A DNA stretch of 64,000 bases from Bacteroidota bacterium (GCA_016185125.1 JACPOC010000025.1:1-64000), one strand, 5' to 3'; shown: positions 27,695-38,969, numbered from the stretch's first letter. Translations and numbers: made by a program. Notes: generated from the sequence alone by a model not told the origin.

Positions 27695-28075
27695 TTAAAC
27701 GCCTATTAACTTCTTATAATCTTCTACGCTCAACAACTGCTCTGCTTCTGAAGGATTGCTCATTTTTATTTTAATAAGCCAGCCCTTTCCATAAGGATCT
27801 GTATTTACACTCTCCGGTGCCGCGTCAATATCCTTATTTACCTCAAGCACTTCTCCGCTTACCGGCATAAAAAGATCGCTCACCGTTTTAACCGCTTCTA
27901 CGGTGCCAAACACCGCTTCTTTTTCAACCGACTCGCCAACCGTATTTACATCCACGTAAACAATGTCGCCTAACTCATGCTGAGCAAAATCAGTAATACC
28001 AACTAATGCTTCGTCGCCTGTAATTTTAACCCACTCGTGGTCTTTGGTGTATTTTAAATCTGCCGGAAAATTCAT
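27695..28075 (-). CDS. gcvH: Glycine cleavage system H protein
   Basis: 126 residues, the standard length. The lipoyl-lysine lies in the conserved context [20 protein letters not shown] (lysine of EAVKTVSD). The N-terminus [22 protein letters not shown] and the end [18 protein letters not shown] are typical. H protein shuttles the aminomethyl group between P, T and L proteins and is also the site where octanoate is first attached in lipoate synthesis. The other glycine cleavage genes are elsewhere. It has its own promoter (28094-28124) and a strong terminator and follows sprA on the same strand, 188 bp away. Confidence 0.97.
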   Translation of the reverse strand: MNFPADLKYTKDHEWVKITGDEALVGITDFAQHELGDIVYVDVNTVGESVEKEAVFGTVEAVKTVSDLFMPVSGEVLEVNKDIDAAPESVNTDPYGKGWLIKIKMSNPSEAEQLLSVEDYKKLIGV

Positions 28076-28093
28076 ATTTTTTTATTTGTTATG

Positions 28094-28124
28094 CAAAGGT
28101 AATTGTTTGTTTTAATAATTACAC
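28094..28124 (-). promoter_or_regulatory. Putative promoter of gcvH
   Basis: On the minus strand a perfect -7 element TACCTTTG (28094-28101) lies 18 bp before the gcvH ATG. A GTG (28122-28124) stands 20 bp upstream in place of the usual TTG, so the -33 box is imperfect. Confidence 0.5.
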
Positions 28125-28263
28125 TTTTTTATAGGATTTTCCACTTCAATTTGCGTTTAACCCTTCCGGCTACAGTTAATGGCCCCTTAACGAATTTAAA
28201 AACAAAAGTCTTTTTACCGTTGTACCTTTACTTATAATAATTGATGTAGACACACAAAAATAT

Positions 28264-31200
28264 TTATTGGAAATTGATTCTTATACTAAAGCCACCCGTA
28301 GCATTGGCTGTAGGAAAAGAAGCGGAAGTTTGTGGCTTAGTGCGAATCCAATCATAAAACAAGCGTAAAGTGATGTTTGGAGTAAGCAAATAGTCGGCCG
28401 AAGATCGGAGGGTAATAATATTTGTTCCTGCCGTAGGTATACTTAGGCCGTTGCTTATGTTTCTTATAATAGTTAAGTTATTTCTGAAACTAACATCTAA
28501 TTTTACAGTTAAATTACTTTCAAGTACTTTGCCTTGAATTTGCAACTTTTTGAACCTCAACTTTGGATACATATAACCAATACCAATAATATATTCCTGG
28601 CCTTTGGTTTCAATTATTTGAAAACCTGTAATATTTAAACTGGTTGTTTTATCCCTTTTAGTCTCTAAATTTGCGGTCCATCCTTGCTTCACAAATTGAA
28701 AATCAAACTTTATTAATGGTGTAAATGCCTCAGTAATGGTTACCGCATTGATATTGTAATAAGGCACAAAGTTAGAATAAAGAGAAGTGCTTCCTGAGGT
28801 TACTGAAATGGGCTCTCTTTTATTTTGGGTTGAACCATCAGCATTAAATAATAAATTATTGGAGAAGCCGTTAACATTCATGCCACTACGGTAACTGTGC
28901 CTAACCGTTATACTCCTGAAAGTTTTTTTCAATACAGGTATTTTACCTAACCCATCCCAACTGATGGTCCAGTTTGGTAAAGGTATGGTAGGAAAAGGAT
29001 TTGCTGAGCGGTATCCTTTAATTTTTCGACCGGTGTATGTTTTATAAAATGCACCGAATAAAACATCCTGCTGATTATCCTGATATCCGTCTACGTAAGA
29101 TATTTTCTCACCTTTAGCGTTAATGTAGCTTTGTAATCCGTTTGAACTTGATCCCGGCGAAGATGCCAAGTCTGTTGCAACATTTCTTCTTTCAGATAAA
29201 AACTCACTAAATAATTTAGAATTAACGCCTTTTGACTGATCTCTAAAAGCACGGAAAAAAGTGAACGTGGATATATTAAAACTTCCAGTTTCATTTTGGC
29301 TCACATGAAAATCAAAACCTTTATATGTTTGCTTTGTACTTGTTGGATCATAGATCAGATACTCACTTTTGTTTTTGGAAAGTTTGTAATTACCATTCAA
29401 CTCCACTTTAAAACTGCCATGAGGTTCAATGCTTGATCTATAAGAAAAATCTTTACTACTAACAGAAGTATAAGGCGTGGTTTGTAATTCATTCTTTGCC
29501 AGCCAATCATTATCTGCGCTTCTTTCTCTTATGCGCGCATCATATAAACCGGTAGTAAATAAAAAACCTGGAGCCTGATTATTTCTGAAATCCATACCCA
29601 TGTATTGAGAATTTGGTTTAAAGTTGGGAAGACCTTGGCCGCCTGATAACTGATATGATAAAGAAATATTTTTAATCATTAATAATCCGCGCGCAAAAAA
29701 CTCAAGAACATCTTTTATATTTTCATCCTTTTTTGGATTAGTTGAATCGGTAACTGCTTTTTTATTTTTAGTGCCGGGAATTACTACAGGAACTTTGTTT
29801 TGTTTTGTTGGATTGTTTCTGGTAGTATTGGAAATGAGCCTTTTAAAATACGGTATCTTATTGTATAAGGTATTCATTTGAAAATTGGCAGTGTAATTAT
29901 GTGTATTTGTATTTTGAATAGTGTTGCCAATACCGTCAGCGGCGGCAAAAGGCCTTCGATTCCAAGTATAAGTTCCGCCATAACGGTATGTGAGTGTGGC
30001 AAAATCTAAAACAGGAATTTTTTGCAGGGGCACAGTAACATTTAAATTCATAGCTTGTCGGTAAACCACATTTTCACCATATTTACCATAATCTTTCTGT
30101 CCGTTAGAATTTTTTCCATTCAAAAAAGTTTTCAAAATTGAATCCCTATTCACCTTTTGTTTAGGGCCCACCTCTCCTAGTGGTTCAATTATACGGCCGT
30201 CGTTATTTGCTGAAAAATCGTACTTAATAGCCTTGCTTAAATCCCAACGTAAATTATAAGCCCTGCCCATTACAAAGTTTTTATTATACAAAACGGGATT
30301 TATAAAATCTGAATTTGAAGTATATAAACTAGTAATATCACGGTTTTTTAATGCTGAAAAAGTTCGGTTTATATCCAGAGAAGTTCCGAAGCTATTTGGC
30401 ACCAATTGCAGGTTAAAATCTTTTATTAGCGCAAACCATTTGCCACTGAATACTTTCATTTTACTAAAGGGTTTTATAGTAAGAGGATTTTGAATACTGA
30501 AAGCGTATTGAATATTGGCGCGGTATTGCCGGGTTGTATTCGCTTCAATACTAATATTACGCCGGTTTAATTCTGTATAAGCATAGGTAACAGAAAAATT
30601 ACGGATATCCCATGGCATTGGCTTTGCGCCTTTACGTTTTAAACCGTCAATGCGAACATTGGTTAAATTAAATCCTTTCCGCTCTTGATAATCTACAATT
30701 TGATCTAAAACTTTTTCGCGTGTTGCTCTATCAATTGCTGTGTTGGTTTTAGTATCCGTTGTTCTAACATCCGGATCAAGGGGATTAAACAATGGAGTTA
30801 TTTTTGTTTGCCCGAAATTATAAAACACGGGTAAACTCACCTTCCAATTGGTTGGAAAAAACTTCCCTGCATTAACCGTGGTACTTAAATCCCAGTTAAA
30901 CCTGGTTTCTTTTTGCCGGTCATTTATTTTCTGTTCAACACTTCCCCAAAAAGGTGTGCTGTAGGTTCCTGCTAATGAAACCATACCTAAATCCGCCAAC
31001 TTTGCCTGTACTTGGCCTGTAGCGGCCCATCCGCCCTGATTATTAAATTCCGTTAAGCGTAATTCATTTATCCATACCTCCACACAATGTGCTTGGTTAT
31101 CTGTTCCTTTCGGGTTTCGTATACCCACCATCACACTTTTAATTGTACCCAAATTTGGATTACCTACTACTGTAATTTTATAACCTCCCTCAAAATCTTG

Positions 31201-34200
31201 GCTAAACGGTACAGTTAACTGATTAAGGTTGGTATAATAGCCGAATTTATCACTTCTGCTTTTTCTTAACGCTGTTATGTCTTTAAATTTAAAATTAATC
31301 TCATTATCCCGAGGCCATACTGCGTATTTTGCGTCGATGCTGTTTGGATCATATACTCCTTTTGGAGTTAGTTTTAAGGGAATTTCATATTCATAATAGT
31401 TATTGTTGTAATCTGTTCCTACCCTAAAAAATAAATTTAGATCGCCGTCATTTAAGGGAATATTATTTAATTTTTCGGCATGCACATTCATTTTAATATT
31501 GTTAAACATACGGGTGTCCAAATCAACATTTTTAAATATGGCTCGGCTGTCGCCATCTTTTAAATTACAGGCACGCATTTGAAGAGCCTGTTCATTTTGA
31601 AGAACAAGGTTGGTGGTTTGAACATTTTGTTGCTGCTGAATATCCGGAGGCAAAATATAATTAACCGGTGTTTTTGTTCCGTTTTCCTGCAAGCTCACTG
31701 CAGATACATCAAAGGAGGTGGAGTTGTCATCTATAGCAATATATTCGCCATTTTGTTTCAGATCGAATTGATATCGTCTCCAATCGCTTCGCACCAATTC
31801 AAAGCGAGCCATACGTAACAAAACAGGACGTTCAAATCCTTTCATGTACACACGCATAAAACGTATAGAGTTAAAGCCTTCTATTCCACCAACAATATTT
31901 TCAAATTGTGAGATAGGAATTTTAAACTGATACCATTTTACTTTTTTATTTACACCACTAAAATCCGCAGTACCATCAAAGGCATCTACTATAAAATTTC
32001 TACCCACCGACCCCGGACTTACATCTTGAGGAGAAATTTTTACCCGGTACTGATAATAGTTTTCCGTTTCACTTAAGGTATTATCTCGGTTTACATCCTC
32101 AATGTTTGGCAAGGTATTGGCGTGGCCGGTATTATAATTTCCTCCGTTTGGATTAGCATTAGCGTATTGTTGTTGGGTAGGCTGATTACCTTCGGCATTA
32201 TTATATTTTGAATAACGGGTAAGTGTTTTTTCCTTTTGGTTATCCCAGTCATCCCCTCTAAAAAAATGATAATCGTCGGAGGAAGGGTCGTTTATAAATT
32301 TATTAAGAGCATCCGGTGTAATGCCCGGAATAGTTTGAATATCCGCAACCGCCCTTTTGAATCGACGTTTTTCAGCATCGTTGTTTAAACCGTCGTAACC
32401 AACATCCTGATAAGGCCTGTCGTTATTATCCTGAGAAAACGCATTTACAGTAGCGGGGATGATCGGAAAATTGCCTACGTTATTTGAATCGATTGGTAAA
32501 TTACTGGAAAAATTGGATTTACCGGGTAAACCATTTTCATATAACATCCTCCCGTCTTTAATAATATCTTCAGAAATATTACCGAGATTTATGTAGAGAT
32601 CACCAATCGGTGGTTTTGTTTTATCAAAATCAGGATGGGTTTGTGTGTCGTAATCATCATTATAAGGATCCATTAACCAAAACTGAATGTACTCCACGTT
32701 AGCCGCCTGAAAATCGTTAGTTTCAAGGCGGCGCATAATACCTCCCCAACGGTTTTGCGGATTCTTTAAAGTACCATCGGGATTAATGCCGGAGGATATG
32801 GCTGTTGGCTTCACATCGTAATTGTAAGGGCCGCGTTCGCTGGGATAAAAACCAAGATCTAACACCGGTAAAACAACCTGCTGACCGTTAGGAGGTGTTT
32901 TTCCCGGAAAAAGTTCCGTTTCAAAAACTTGGCGCCACATGTTGTTTGAAAAAACATTGTTGTTATAATCGGCCGGAGTAGTGCCGCTTTGTGGTCTGGT
33001 AAACATCGGGTCAATACTGTACCAATTAAAACGCGCGCGGTTTTTGCCGGTTGCAATTGAATCGGTAGTAGACGCTTCCGGAAATAAGGCCGGCTGCCCC
33101 TGTGGTATGCTTGCCATTACCCAAGCATTGGGGCTTCGTACATCTATTGCCGAAATAGATCCTTCAAAATCATCAATGTAAGAATTACCACTTTTACTAA
33201 TGGCTCTTGCGTTGCCGGGAAAAAGTTTCGCGCCTTCGCCTCTAAAGGTTAAAGAACTCATTTCTTTAGTGCTGTACAATGGGAGTTTATCTAATATACG
33301 AGTTATAAATGGAGCCTCTGTTTTGTAATTAAAATCCAATCCCGCCACAATATTGCTTACAGGCTCATCGCCAAAGCTTACTTTTTGTGTAATAGGGCGC
33401 TCATTGAAACGCAAAAAAGTACCTCCAAGTTTTAAATTTCTGCTGGCGTTGTAATCCAAGCGCGTACCCCATAAACTTTTTTGCTGCACGTTAAAAAGCG
33501 AATTACTTTCGAGGGAAACTTTTATTTGCGCGCCGGAGTTTAGAATACCTTCGTTAATAATCTTTACGCGCCCTAAAGTGTAATCTACTGTGTAATCTGT
33601 ATTTTCGGCAAGGGCTACGCCATTAGCGGTAACCATAACGCCGCCCTGAGGAATATTTAACGCGTTTAAAGCAATTTCGGAGCCGGAAGCGGATTTATAA
33701 CTTCCTTTAATTTTGTAGCGGTTTTTGTTTTGAATAAAAGTGGCTGCGGTTTTTGTGGAATCATAAAGTTCGGTAAAAATATATTTATCAGCGCCCGGGA
33801 AATCATTAGCAGAGAATTTAGCGGCAAGGCTCCGTCCAAAGGGCTCAACGGTGGGAAGGTACACCCTGCCGTTGTTTGGCAAAATGGTGTAATCTTTAAT
33901 AAAATCAAAAACCCCATCCGGAATTTTATCGCCATTAGAGCTGAGCCTGTCGCAACCAAGAACCCTTATTAATTGCTGTCCGTTAATGCTCCCAAAGGGA
34001 AGATAAGGAACATCCACTCCAGTTTCGATGTTGTTGTAAAAAACATCCAGCTTAAAATCCTGCGAATTTAAATTGTACGCGCCCAGCGAATAAACGTTTT
34101 TCATCATCAGCTTCCACATTGGATGCTTCACGCTAACGGAAACGGTTTTTAATAATTTACAAATAAGTAGTTTTGAATTATCCGGAACTTGATCGCTGAA

Positions 34201-35748
34201 CTCACCCACCTGATAGGTTTTGCCGCCAAAAGTATATTGGTAAGAAACAGCCACCGCCTGCTCGTTACCAATTTGCTGATTAAGGGAAATAAAACCGGTG
34301 CGGGCGTTAAAGAAATATTCTGTTGCATTTAATTTACGCGCGTTTTGAATAACATTGTAATCCCGAGAAGGATCCATGTAATTATTATTGGAATTATTTA
34401 TGTTGGAGGCTAACACATTGCTTGCCAGCACTGCCGAAGCTGCAGTAAAGGAGCGGGAAGCTAAAATCCCGGTGCCGGGATTAGCCATTAAATAATATAA
34501 ACTGTTAGCGCCGTTATGTGGATGAACACCGGCGCTATCCTTAATTGAATAATTCATAGGACTCACACCCCCATTAACCTGCAATCCCGGCCAAACATTC
34601 GCACTATCTTCACCTAAATCTTCAAAAGCTACAATGTTACGTGTTTGCTCGGCGTTACCATTAACATTTAAAATATATACCTCTACTTTATTTACAACAA
34701 TTGGCGTTTTAATTACAGGCAAAGTACTCATCCATTCATCATAATTATTACGGAAATAATGGCCTAAAAAATAATGCTTATTGGCTTCATAATTATCTGC
34801 ATTTACATTAAATAATTGAGTTTGAGCACCGCCTTGCACAGTTACTTCCTGCTTTTTTCCTTTTTGCTGTGAGAAAACGGTGGTCATCATCAAACGCCCA
34901 AACTGTAATTGAGTTTTGACGCCAAATAATGTTTGGCTTCCGCTTATTAAAGAGCTTTGTAAAGGCAGAGTTACGTTTCCTGCTTCTATTTTTTTAAGAA
35001 TTTCATCTTCGTATCCTGTGTAATCCAGTTTTACCTGATTTTCCCAATCAAAAGATGCTTCTGTATTGTAATTGGTAGTTACTTTTAATTTATCGCCAAT
35101 TTTTCCAATTAAGTTAAGCTGAATGCGCATGTTAAAGTCGAAGTTGGTTATCTTCTGCTGCTTTTGCGGAATAGCGGGATTAAAGTTTTTATTTCTGTTT
35201 AACCCAAAAATAAGTTCGGCGGTACCGGTTGGTTTAATATCCACGGTATTTCCCCCAAAAATGCGATCAAATAACTCGCTGTTTACCTGAAGTTTAGGAA
35301 CCATGCTTTTGCGGGGCTTGGTATTGGCGTCATCAGCCGCTACCCGCGAGCGCCAGTAATCGCGCATTGCTTTTTTGTACATGTAATTTTGGTACTCTTT
35401 CATGTTCATGTAAGTATCCGGACGGTAATCAATATTATCCCCAATACTTTGTTTTACATCATAAGTTCCGCTTTTAGGATTGTACTGAACATCCGTTTTT
35501 ATATTAGAAGGATTTTCGAGATAGAGTTTTGATTTAGGATCTAACTGCGGCGGCTTGCCATTATTATCACTGAAATTAAAAGGGAGAGGAACGCCGGGCG
35601 TTGGGCTATCTAAAGGCATTACGAATTTGGAATTATTAACGGCTAAATAATTGCCCTGATCAACAGGTGCTGATTTAGTAACCACGCCCATTAAGCAGGC
35701 CGTAGCACTTGTAACCAACACAAAATTTATCAGTCCGTTTACTCTCAC
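28264..35748 (-). CDS. sprA: SprA/Sov, outer-membrane translocon of the type IX secretion system
   Basis: 2494 residues, within the family range of about 2300-2500. An N-terminal signal region (MRVNGLINFVLVTSATACLMG) is followed by the SprA motility/secretion domains, with repeated cues such as QKQQKITNFDFNMRIQLNLIG, LKVTTNYNTEASFDWENQVK and YEDEILKKIEAGNVTLPL. The barrel occupies most of the chain and ends with alternating strands up to GGFSIRINFQ, closed by a terminal aromatic pair. SprA forms the 36-strand pore through which T9SS substrates with type A or B sorting domains leave the cell. Several such substrates are encoded in this window. It begins directly after ruvA. The 188-bp region beyond its stop holds the gcvH promoter and no clear terminator. 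Confidence 0.96.
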   Translation of the reverse strand: MRVNGLINFVLVTSATACLMGVVTKSAPVDQGNYLAVNNSKFVMPLDSPTPGVPLPFNFSDNNGKPPQLDPKSKLYLENPSNIKTDVQYNPKSGTYDVKQSIGDNIDYRPDTYMNMKEYQNYMYKKAMRDYWRSRVAADDANTKPRKSMVPKLQVNSELFDRIFGGNTVDIKPTGTAELIFGLNRNKNFNPAIPQKQQKITNFDFNMRIQLNLIGKIGDKLKVTTNYNTEASFDWENQVKLDYTGYEDEILKKIEAGNVTLPLQSSLISGSQTLFGVKTQLQFGRLMMTTVFSQQKGKKQEVTVQGGAQTQLFNVNADNYEANKHYFLGHYFRNNYDEWMSTLPVIKTPIVVNKVEVYILNVNGNAEQTRNIVAFEDLGEDSANVWPGLQVNGGVSPMNYSIKDSAGVHPHNGANSLYYLMANPGTGILASRSFTAASAVLASNVLASNINNSNNNYMDPSRDYNVIQNARKLNATEYFFNARTGFISLNQQIGNEQAVAVSYQYTFGGKTYQVGEFSDQVPDNSKLLICKLLKTVSVSVKHPMWKLMMKNVYSLGAYNLNSQDFKLDVFYNNIETGVDVPYLPFGSINGQQLIRVLGCDRLSSNGDKIPDGVFDFIKDYTILPNNGRVYLPTVEPFGRSLAAKFSANDFPGADKYIFTELYDSTKTAATFIQNKNRYKIKGSYKSASGSEIALNALNIPQGGVMVTANGVALAENTDYTVDYTLGRVKIINEGILNSGAQIKVSLESNSLFNVQQKSLWGTRLDYNASRNLKLGGTFLRFNERPITQKVSFGDEPVSNIVAGLDFNYKTEAPFITRILDKLPLYSTKEMSSLTFRGEGAKLFPGNARAISKSGNSYIDDFEGSISAIDVRSPNAWVMASIPQGQPALFPEASTTDSIATGKNRARFNWYSIDPMFTRPQSGTTPADYNNNVFSNNMWRQVFETELFPGKTPPNGQQVVLPVLDLGFYPSERGPYNYDVKPTAISSGINPDGTLKNPQNRWGGIMRRLETNDFQAANVEYIQFWLMDPYNDDYDTQTHPDFDKTKPPIGDLYINLGNISEDIIKDGRMLYENGLPGKSNFSSNLPIDSNNVGNFPIIPATVNAFSQDNNDRPYQDVGYDGLNNDAEKRRFKRAVADIQTIPGITPDALNKFINDPSSDDYHFFRGDDWDNQKEKTLTRYSKYNNAEGNQPTQQQYANANPNGGNYNTGHANTLPNIEDVNRDNTLSETENYYQYRVKISPQDVSPGSVGRNFIVDAFDGTADFSGVNKKVKWYQFKIPISQFENIVGGIEGFNSIRFMRVYMKGFERPVLLRMARFELVRSDWRRYQFDLKQNGEYIAIDDNSTSFDVSAVSLQENGTKTPVNYILPPDIQQQQNVQTTNLVLQNEQALQMRACNLKDGDSRAIFKNVDLDTRMFNNIKMNVHAEKLNNIPLNDGDLNLFFRVGTDYNNNYYEYEIPLKLTPKGVYDPNSIDAKYAVWPRDNEINFKFKDITALRKSRSDKFGYYTNLNQLTVPFSQDFEGGYKITVVGNPNLGTIKSVMVGIRNPKGTDNQAHCVEVWINELRLTEFNNQGGWAATGQVQAKLADLGMVSLAGTYSTPFWGSVEQKINDRQKETRFNWDLSTTVNAGKFFPTNWKVSLPVFYNFGQTKITPLFNPLDPDVRTTDTKTNTAIDRATREKVLDQIVDYQERKGFNLTNVRIDGLKRKGAKPMPWDIRNFSVTYAYTELNRRNISIEANTTRQYRANIQYAFSIQNPLTIKPFSKMKVFSGKWFALIKDFNLQLVPNSFGTSLDINRTFSALKNRDITSLYTSNSDFINPVLYNKNFVMGRAYNLRWDLSKAIKYDFSANNDGRIIEPLGEVGPKQKVNRDSILKTFLNGKNSNGQKDYGKYGENVVYRQAMNLNVTVPLQKIPVLDFATLTYRYGGTYTWNRRPFAAADGIGNTIQNTNTHNYTANFQMNTLYNKIPYFKRLISNTTRNNPTKQNKVPVVIPGTKNKKAVTDSTNPKKDENIKDVLEFFARGLLMIKNISLSYQLSGGQGLPNFKPNSQYMGMDFRNNQAPGFLFTTGLYDARIRERSADNDWLAKNELQTTPYTSVSSKDFSYRSSIEPHGSFKVELNGNYKLSKNKSEYLIYDPTSTKQTYKGFDFHVSQNETGSFNISTFTFFRAFRDQSKGVNSKLFSEFLSERRNVATDLASSPGSSSNGLQSYINAKGEKISYVDGYQDNQQDVLFGAFYKTYTGRKIKGYRSANPFPTIPLPNWTISWDGLGKIPVLKKTFRSITVRHSYRSGMNVNGFSNNLLFNADGSTQNKREPISVTSGSTSLYSNFVPYYNINAVTITEAFTPLIKFDFQFVKQGWTANLETKRDKTTSLNITGFQIIETKGQEYIIGIGYMYPKLRFKKLQIQGKVLESNLTVKLDVSFRNNLTIIRNISNGLSIPTAGTNIITLRSSADYLLTPNITLRLFYDWIRTKPQTSASFPTANATGGFSIRINFQ

Positions 35749-36348
35749 TTAAAAATTCTTTAAAGCGGCTTTAATCAATATTTCCACATTATCGGTGCTA
35801 ACGCCTTGCTGCTTAGTAGCTTTTTCGAGGGCTTTTTCGGCTGCAGGCTTTGGAAAACCCAATGTTATTAATGCTAATAACGCTTCATCTTTATTTTTAT
35901 TGTACGAAGTGCCTAAAATTTGTGAAATTCCTCCTTCGTGCTTACCCATTTTTCCTTTAAGGTCAACCACAATGCGCTGAGCAGTTTTATCGCCAATACC
36001 TTTTATGCTTTTTAACATGGTAACATTGGCGGTATTTATGGCACCCGCAATATCTCCGGCAGTATGGCTTGAAAGCATTAACATGGCACTTCCGCCTCCT
36101 ACTCCGCTTACAGAGATCAGCTTACGAAAAAGTTCGCGCTCTTCTTCATCAAAAAAACCATAAAATTTAGGATTGTCATCGCGCACATAAACGCTTTCTA
36201 TAAACAACTGTACTTCCTTTTGATCTCCTATTTTTGCGGATGTATTTAAAGAAATAAGTACGCCATAACCAATTCCTCCGGCTTCAATAACAGCGTGGGC
36301 GGGGTTTTTAGAGGTAATTATTCCTTTAATATAATTTATGAGCGACAT
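35749..36348 (-). CDS. ruvA: Holliday junction DNA helicase subunit RuvA
   Basis: 199 residues, normal length. Domain I (1-62) starts MSLINYIKGIITSKNPAHAVIEAGGIGYGV; domain II carries the helix-hairpin-helix phrases LFRKLISVSGVGGGSAML and IKGIGDKTAQRIVVDLKGKM; domain III (about 150-199) is the RuvB-binding helical bundle, ALLALITLGFPKPAAEKAL. (Longest motifs are named only by their first residues in the family literature.) RuvA tetramers hold the four-way junction while RuvB drives branch migration. The gene lies 20 bp after maeB and its stop abuts the sprA start, so maeB-ruvA-sprA form one transcription unit. Confidence 0.96.
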   Translation of the reverse strand: MSLINYIKGIITSKNPAHAVIEAGGIGYGVLISLNTSAKIGDQKEVQLFIESVYVRDDNPKFYGFFDEEERELFRKLISVSGVGGGSAMLMLSSHTAGDIAGAINTANVTMLKSIKGIGDKTAQRIVVDLKGKMGKHEGGISQILGTSYNKNKDEALLALITLGFPKPAAEKALEKATKQQGVSTDNVEILIKAALKNF

Positions 36349-36368
36349 GAGGGGAAGTATCGTAAAAT

Positions 36369-38636
36369 TTATTTTCTTGTTTGAGCATCCACTACCGAAA
36401 GGATGATCATGTTTACAATTTCGCGCACGCTGCTTCCAAGCTGCAGAACGTGTACGGGCTTGTTCAATCCCATTAACACCGGGCCTATAGCTTCTGCCCC
36501 GCCTAATTCTTGCATTAATTTATAAGCAATATTTCCGGAAGCAAGATTAGGAAAAATAAACGTATTCACATCTTTATCTACCAAAATGCTGAATGGAAAT
36601 TGCTCCTTTAACAAAACGTTATTAGCTGCAAAATTGGCCTGAATATCCCCATCCACAATGAGGCCGGGATAATTGGCATGCAGAATGCGTACAGCTTCGG
36701 CAACTTTATTCGGAACTTCGCCTTCGGCAGAACCAAAATTTGTGTAGGATAACATGGCAATGCGGGGCACAATGTTGTATTGCTTAACGGTATTTGCTGT
36801 AAGTACCGCAATATCAGCAAGTTCCTGAGCCGTTGGGTCGACATTCATTGTGGTATCCGCGAAAAAATAGGGTCCGCGTTTGGTCACCATCATGTATAAT
36901 CCGGCAACTTTGCTAACTCCTTTTTGAACTCCAATTACTTCGAGCGCGGTTTTAATAGGCTGACCGTATTTTCGGGTGAGCCCGCTGATCATGGCATCCG
37001 CAAGGCCATGCTCCACCATCATGGCTCCGTAATAATTTCGGTCGCGCATTAATTTACGGGCATCGTGCTGACTAAGGCCGCGGCGCTGACGTTTGCGCCA
37101 AAGCAGATCGCCAAAATCGTTACGACCGGCTTCATCCACCAAAGTAGGATCGAGGATGGGCATTTCGCCGAGTTCAATATGATGTTCTTCCGCTATGCGG
37201 TAGATTTTTTCTTTGTTTCCTAAAAGAATGGGCTTGGCAATACCTTCATCGCGCACTACCTGAGCGGCTTTGAGAATTTTATAAGTATCGGCCTCGGCAA
37301 AAACCACCCGCTTGGGATTGCTTTTCGCTTTGTTGGCCAGGCTTCTCATCAATTTATTATCCTTACCCAAACGGTTATCGAGTTCGGTTTTATAAGTTTC
37401 CCAATCGGTAATTCTGTATTTAGCCACGCCGCTATCAATAGCAGCTTTTGCTACCGCAGAAGATACCGCTGAAATTAAACGGCTATCGATGGGTTTTGGA
37501 ATAATATAATCAGAACCAAAACTTAATGTTTTAGAGCCATAAGCAAGATTTACATAATCAGGAACAGGCTCTTTGGCTAAAGCGGCAATTGCTTTTGTGG
37601 CCGCCAGTTTCATTTCTTCGTTAATACAGGTAGCGCGCACATCCATAGCACCTCTAAAAATAAATGGAAAACCCAGTACATTATTTACCTGATTAGGATG
37701 ATCGCTTCGTCCGGTGGCCATAATAATATCGGGGCGCGCGGCAATTGCATCTTCATAAGAAATTTCGGGAGTTGGGTTAGCAAGGGCAAACACAATACAT
37801 TTTTTATTCATGCTGCGAACCATATCCTGATTCAATATATTTCCTTTAGAGAGACCTACAAAAACATCGGCACCTTTAATGGCTTCCGCTAAGGTATTTA
37901 TATTGGTTTTTTCAGCCGCAAAAAATGATTTATACTCATCAAGATCGGTGCGACCTTTATGTAAAACGCCTTTACTATCGAGCATTAAAATATTTTCTTT
38001 TTTAACACCCACGGCAATGTACATTTTAGCGCAGGAATTAGCAGAGGCCCCGGCACCGTTAATAACAACTTTTACCCCGCTCATTTTTTTTCCTGAGATC
38101 TCAACTGCATTTAATAATCCGGCTGCGGAAATAATAGCGGTGCCATGCTGATCATCGTGCATAAGAGGAATATCCAACACTTCTTTTAAACGACGTTCAA
38201 TTTCAAAACATTCGGGAGCTTTTATATCTTCGAGGTTAATACCTCCAAAAGTAGGAGCAATGTTTTTTACGGTTTGAACAAATTCATCTATGTTTTTAGT
38301 GTCAATTTCAATATCGAATACATCTAGATCGGCAAAAATTTTAAAGAGCAATCCTTTACCTTCCATCACCGGCTTAGAGGCCAGAGCACCAATATCACCA
38401 AGGCCTAATACAGCAGTTCCGTTAGAAATAACAGCAACCAAATTGCCTTTGGCAGTATATTTATAGGCATCTTCCGGATTTTTTTCAATTTCCAGACAAG
38501 GTTCTGCAACGCCGGGAGAGTATGCCAGCGTAAGATCGCGCTGAGTACTGTAAGGTTTTGTAGGGATAACTTCAATTTTTCCGGGGCGACCTTGCGAGTG
38601 GTAATCCAGTGCGTCTTCTCTTCTAAATTTAGCCAT
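36369..38636 (-). CDS. maeB: NADP-type malic enzyme with C-terminal phosphotransacetylase domain
   Basis: 755 residues, the length of the MaeB fusion type. The malic enzyme half (1-430) shows [48 protein letters not shown] and [17 protein letters not shown] for NAD(P), plus [15 protein letters not shown]. The C-terminal half (about 430-755) is the phosphate acetyltransferase-like domain ([31 protein letters not shown]), known to be regulatory rather than required for catalysis in E. coli MaeB. It decarboxylates malate to pyruvate in the cytoplasm, yielding NADPH. It is the first gene of the maeB-ruvA-sprA unit, an assembly with no obvious metabolic logic. Confidence 0.95.
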   Translation of the reverse strand: MAKFRREDALDYHSQGRPGKIEVIPTKPYSTQRDLTLAYSPGVAEPCLEIEKNPEDAYKYTAKGNLVAVISNGTAVLGLGDIGALASKPVMEGKGLLFKIFADLDVFDIEIDTKNIDEFVQTVKNIAPTFGGINLEDIKAPECFEIERRLKEVLDIPLMHDDQHGTAIISAAGLLNAVEISGKKMSGVKVVINGAGASANSCAKMYIAVGVKKENILMLDSKGVLHKGRTDLDEYKSFFAAEKTNINTLAEAIKGADVFVGLSKGNILNQDMVRSMNKKCIVFALANPTPEISYEDAIAARPDIIMATGRSDHPNQVNNVLGFPFIFRGAMDVRATCINEEMKLAATKAIAALAKEPVPDYVNLAYGSKTLSFGSDYIIPKPIDSRLISAVSSAVAKAAIDSGVAKYRITDWETYKTELDNRLGKDNKLMRSLANKAKSNPKRVVFAEADTYKILKAAQVVRDEGIAKPILLGNKEKIYRIAEEHHIELGEMPILDPTLVDEAGRNDFGDLLWRKRQRRGLSQHDARKLMRDRNYYGAMMVEHGLADAMISGLTRKYGQPIKTALEVIGVQKGVSKVAGLYMMVTKRGPYFFADTTMNVDPTAQELADIAVLTANTVKQYNIVPRIAMLSYTNFGSAEGEVPNKVAEAVRILHANYPGLIVDGDIQANFAANNVLLKEQFPFSILVDKDVNTFIFPNLASGNIAYKLMQELGGAEAIGPVLMGLNKPVHVLQLGSSVREIVNMIILSVVDAQTRK

Positions 38637-38836
38637 AGGTTTTTTTAAAAACAGAACCCGAAAATACGAATAATTTTGCTTAGAACTGATATGTTAAAAG
38701 CTTGTTTATCAGGGAAATAAATATTAGGTTCTTTATGGGCGGCGGAGTGAGTTTATGTAACATAAATTGATAATTATCAGGTGGTTACACATTCGTAAGG
38801 ATCCCGATAAATTTAAATGAAATGGGTCATTTTGAT

Positions 38837-38891
38837 GAAGTATCCATGAAGTATCTATGGAGTATCGGTGGAGTATTCATAAAGTAGGGAT
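38837..38891. repeat. Five tandem 11-bp units
   Basis: Units at 38837, 38848, 38859, 38870 and 38881: gaagtatccat, gaagtatctat, ggagtatcggt, ggagtattcat, aaagtagggat. The core AGTA is kept in every unit at fixed 11-bp phase, about one helical turn. The array lies in the 348-bp gap between divergent maeB and uvrC, which otherwise holds no gene. It may be a protein-binding array or a simple drifted tandem repeat. Confidence 0.7.
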
Positions 38892-38969
38892 GTAATTGGA
38901 AAAAAATTCGAATTCAGTTAAGCTTGAAAGGAGGGACGCCTGGCTGGCTATTATTTGGCAGGATAAACT

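Noticed and set aside
28076-28263. Riboswitch upstream of gcvH
   Set aside because: No glycine-aptamer-like helices are visible in the short leader, and the -7 element lies only 18 bp from the start codon.
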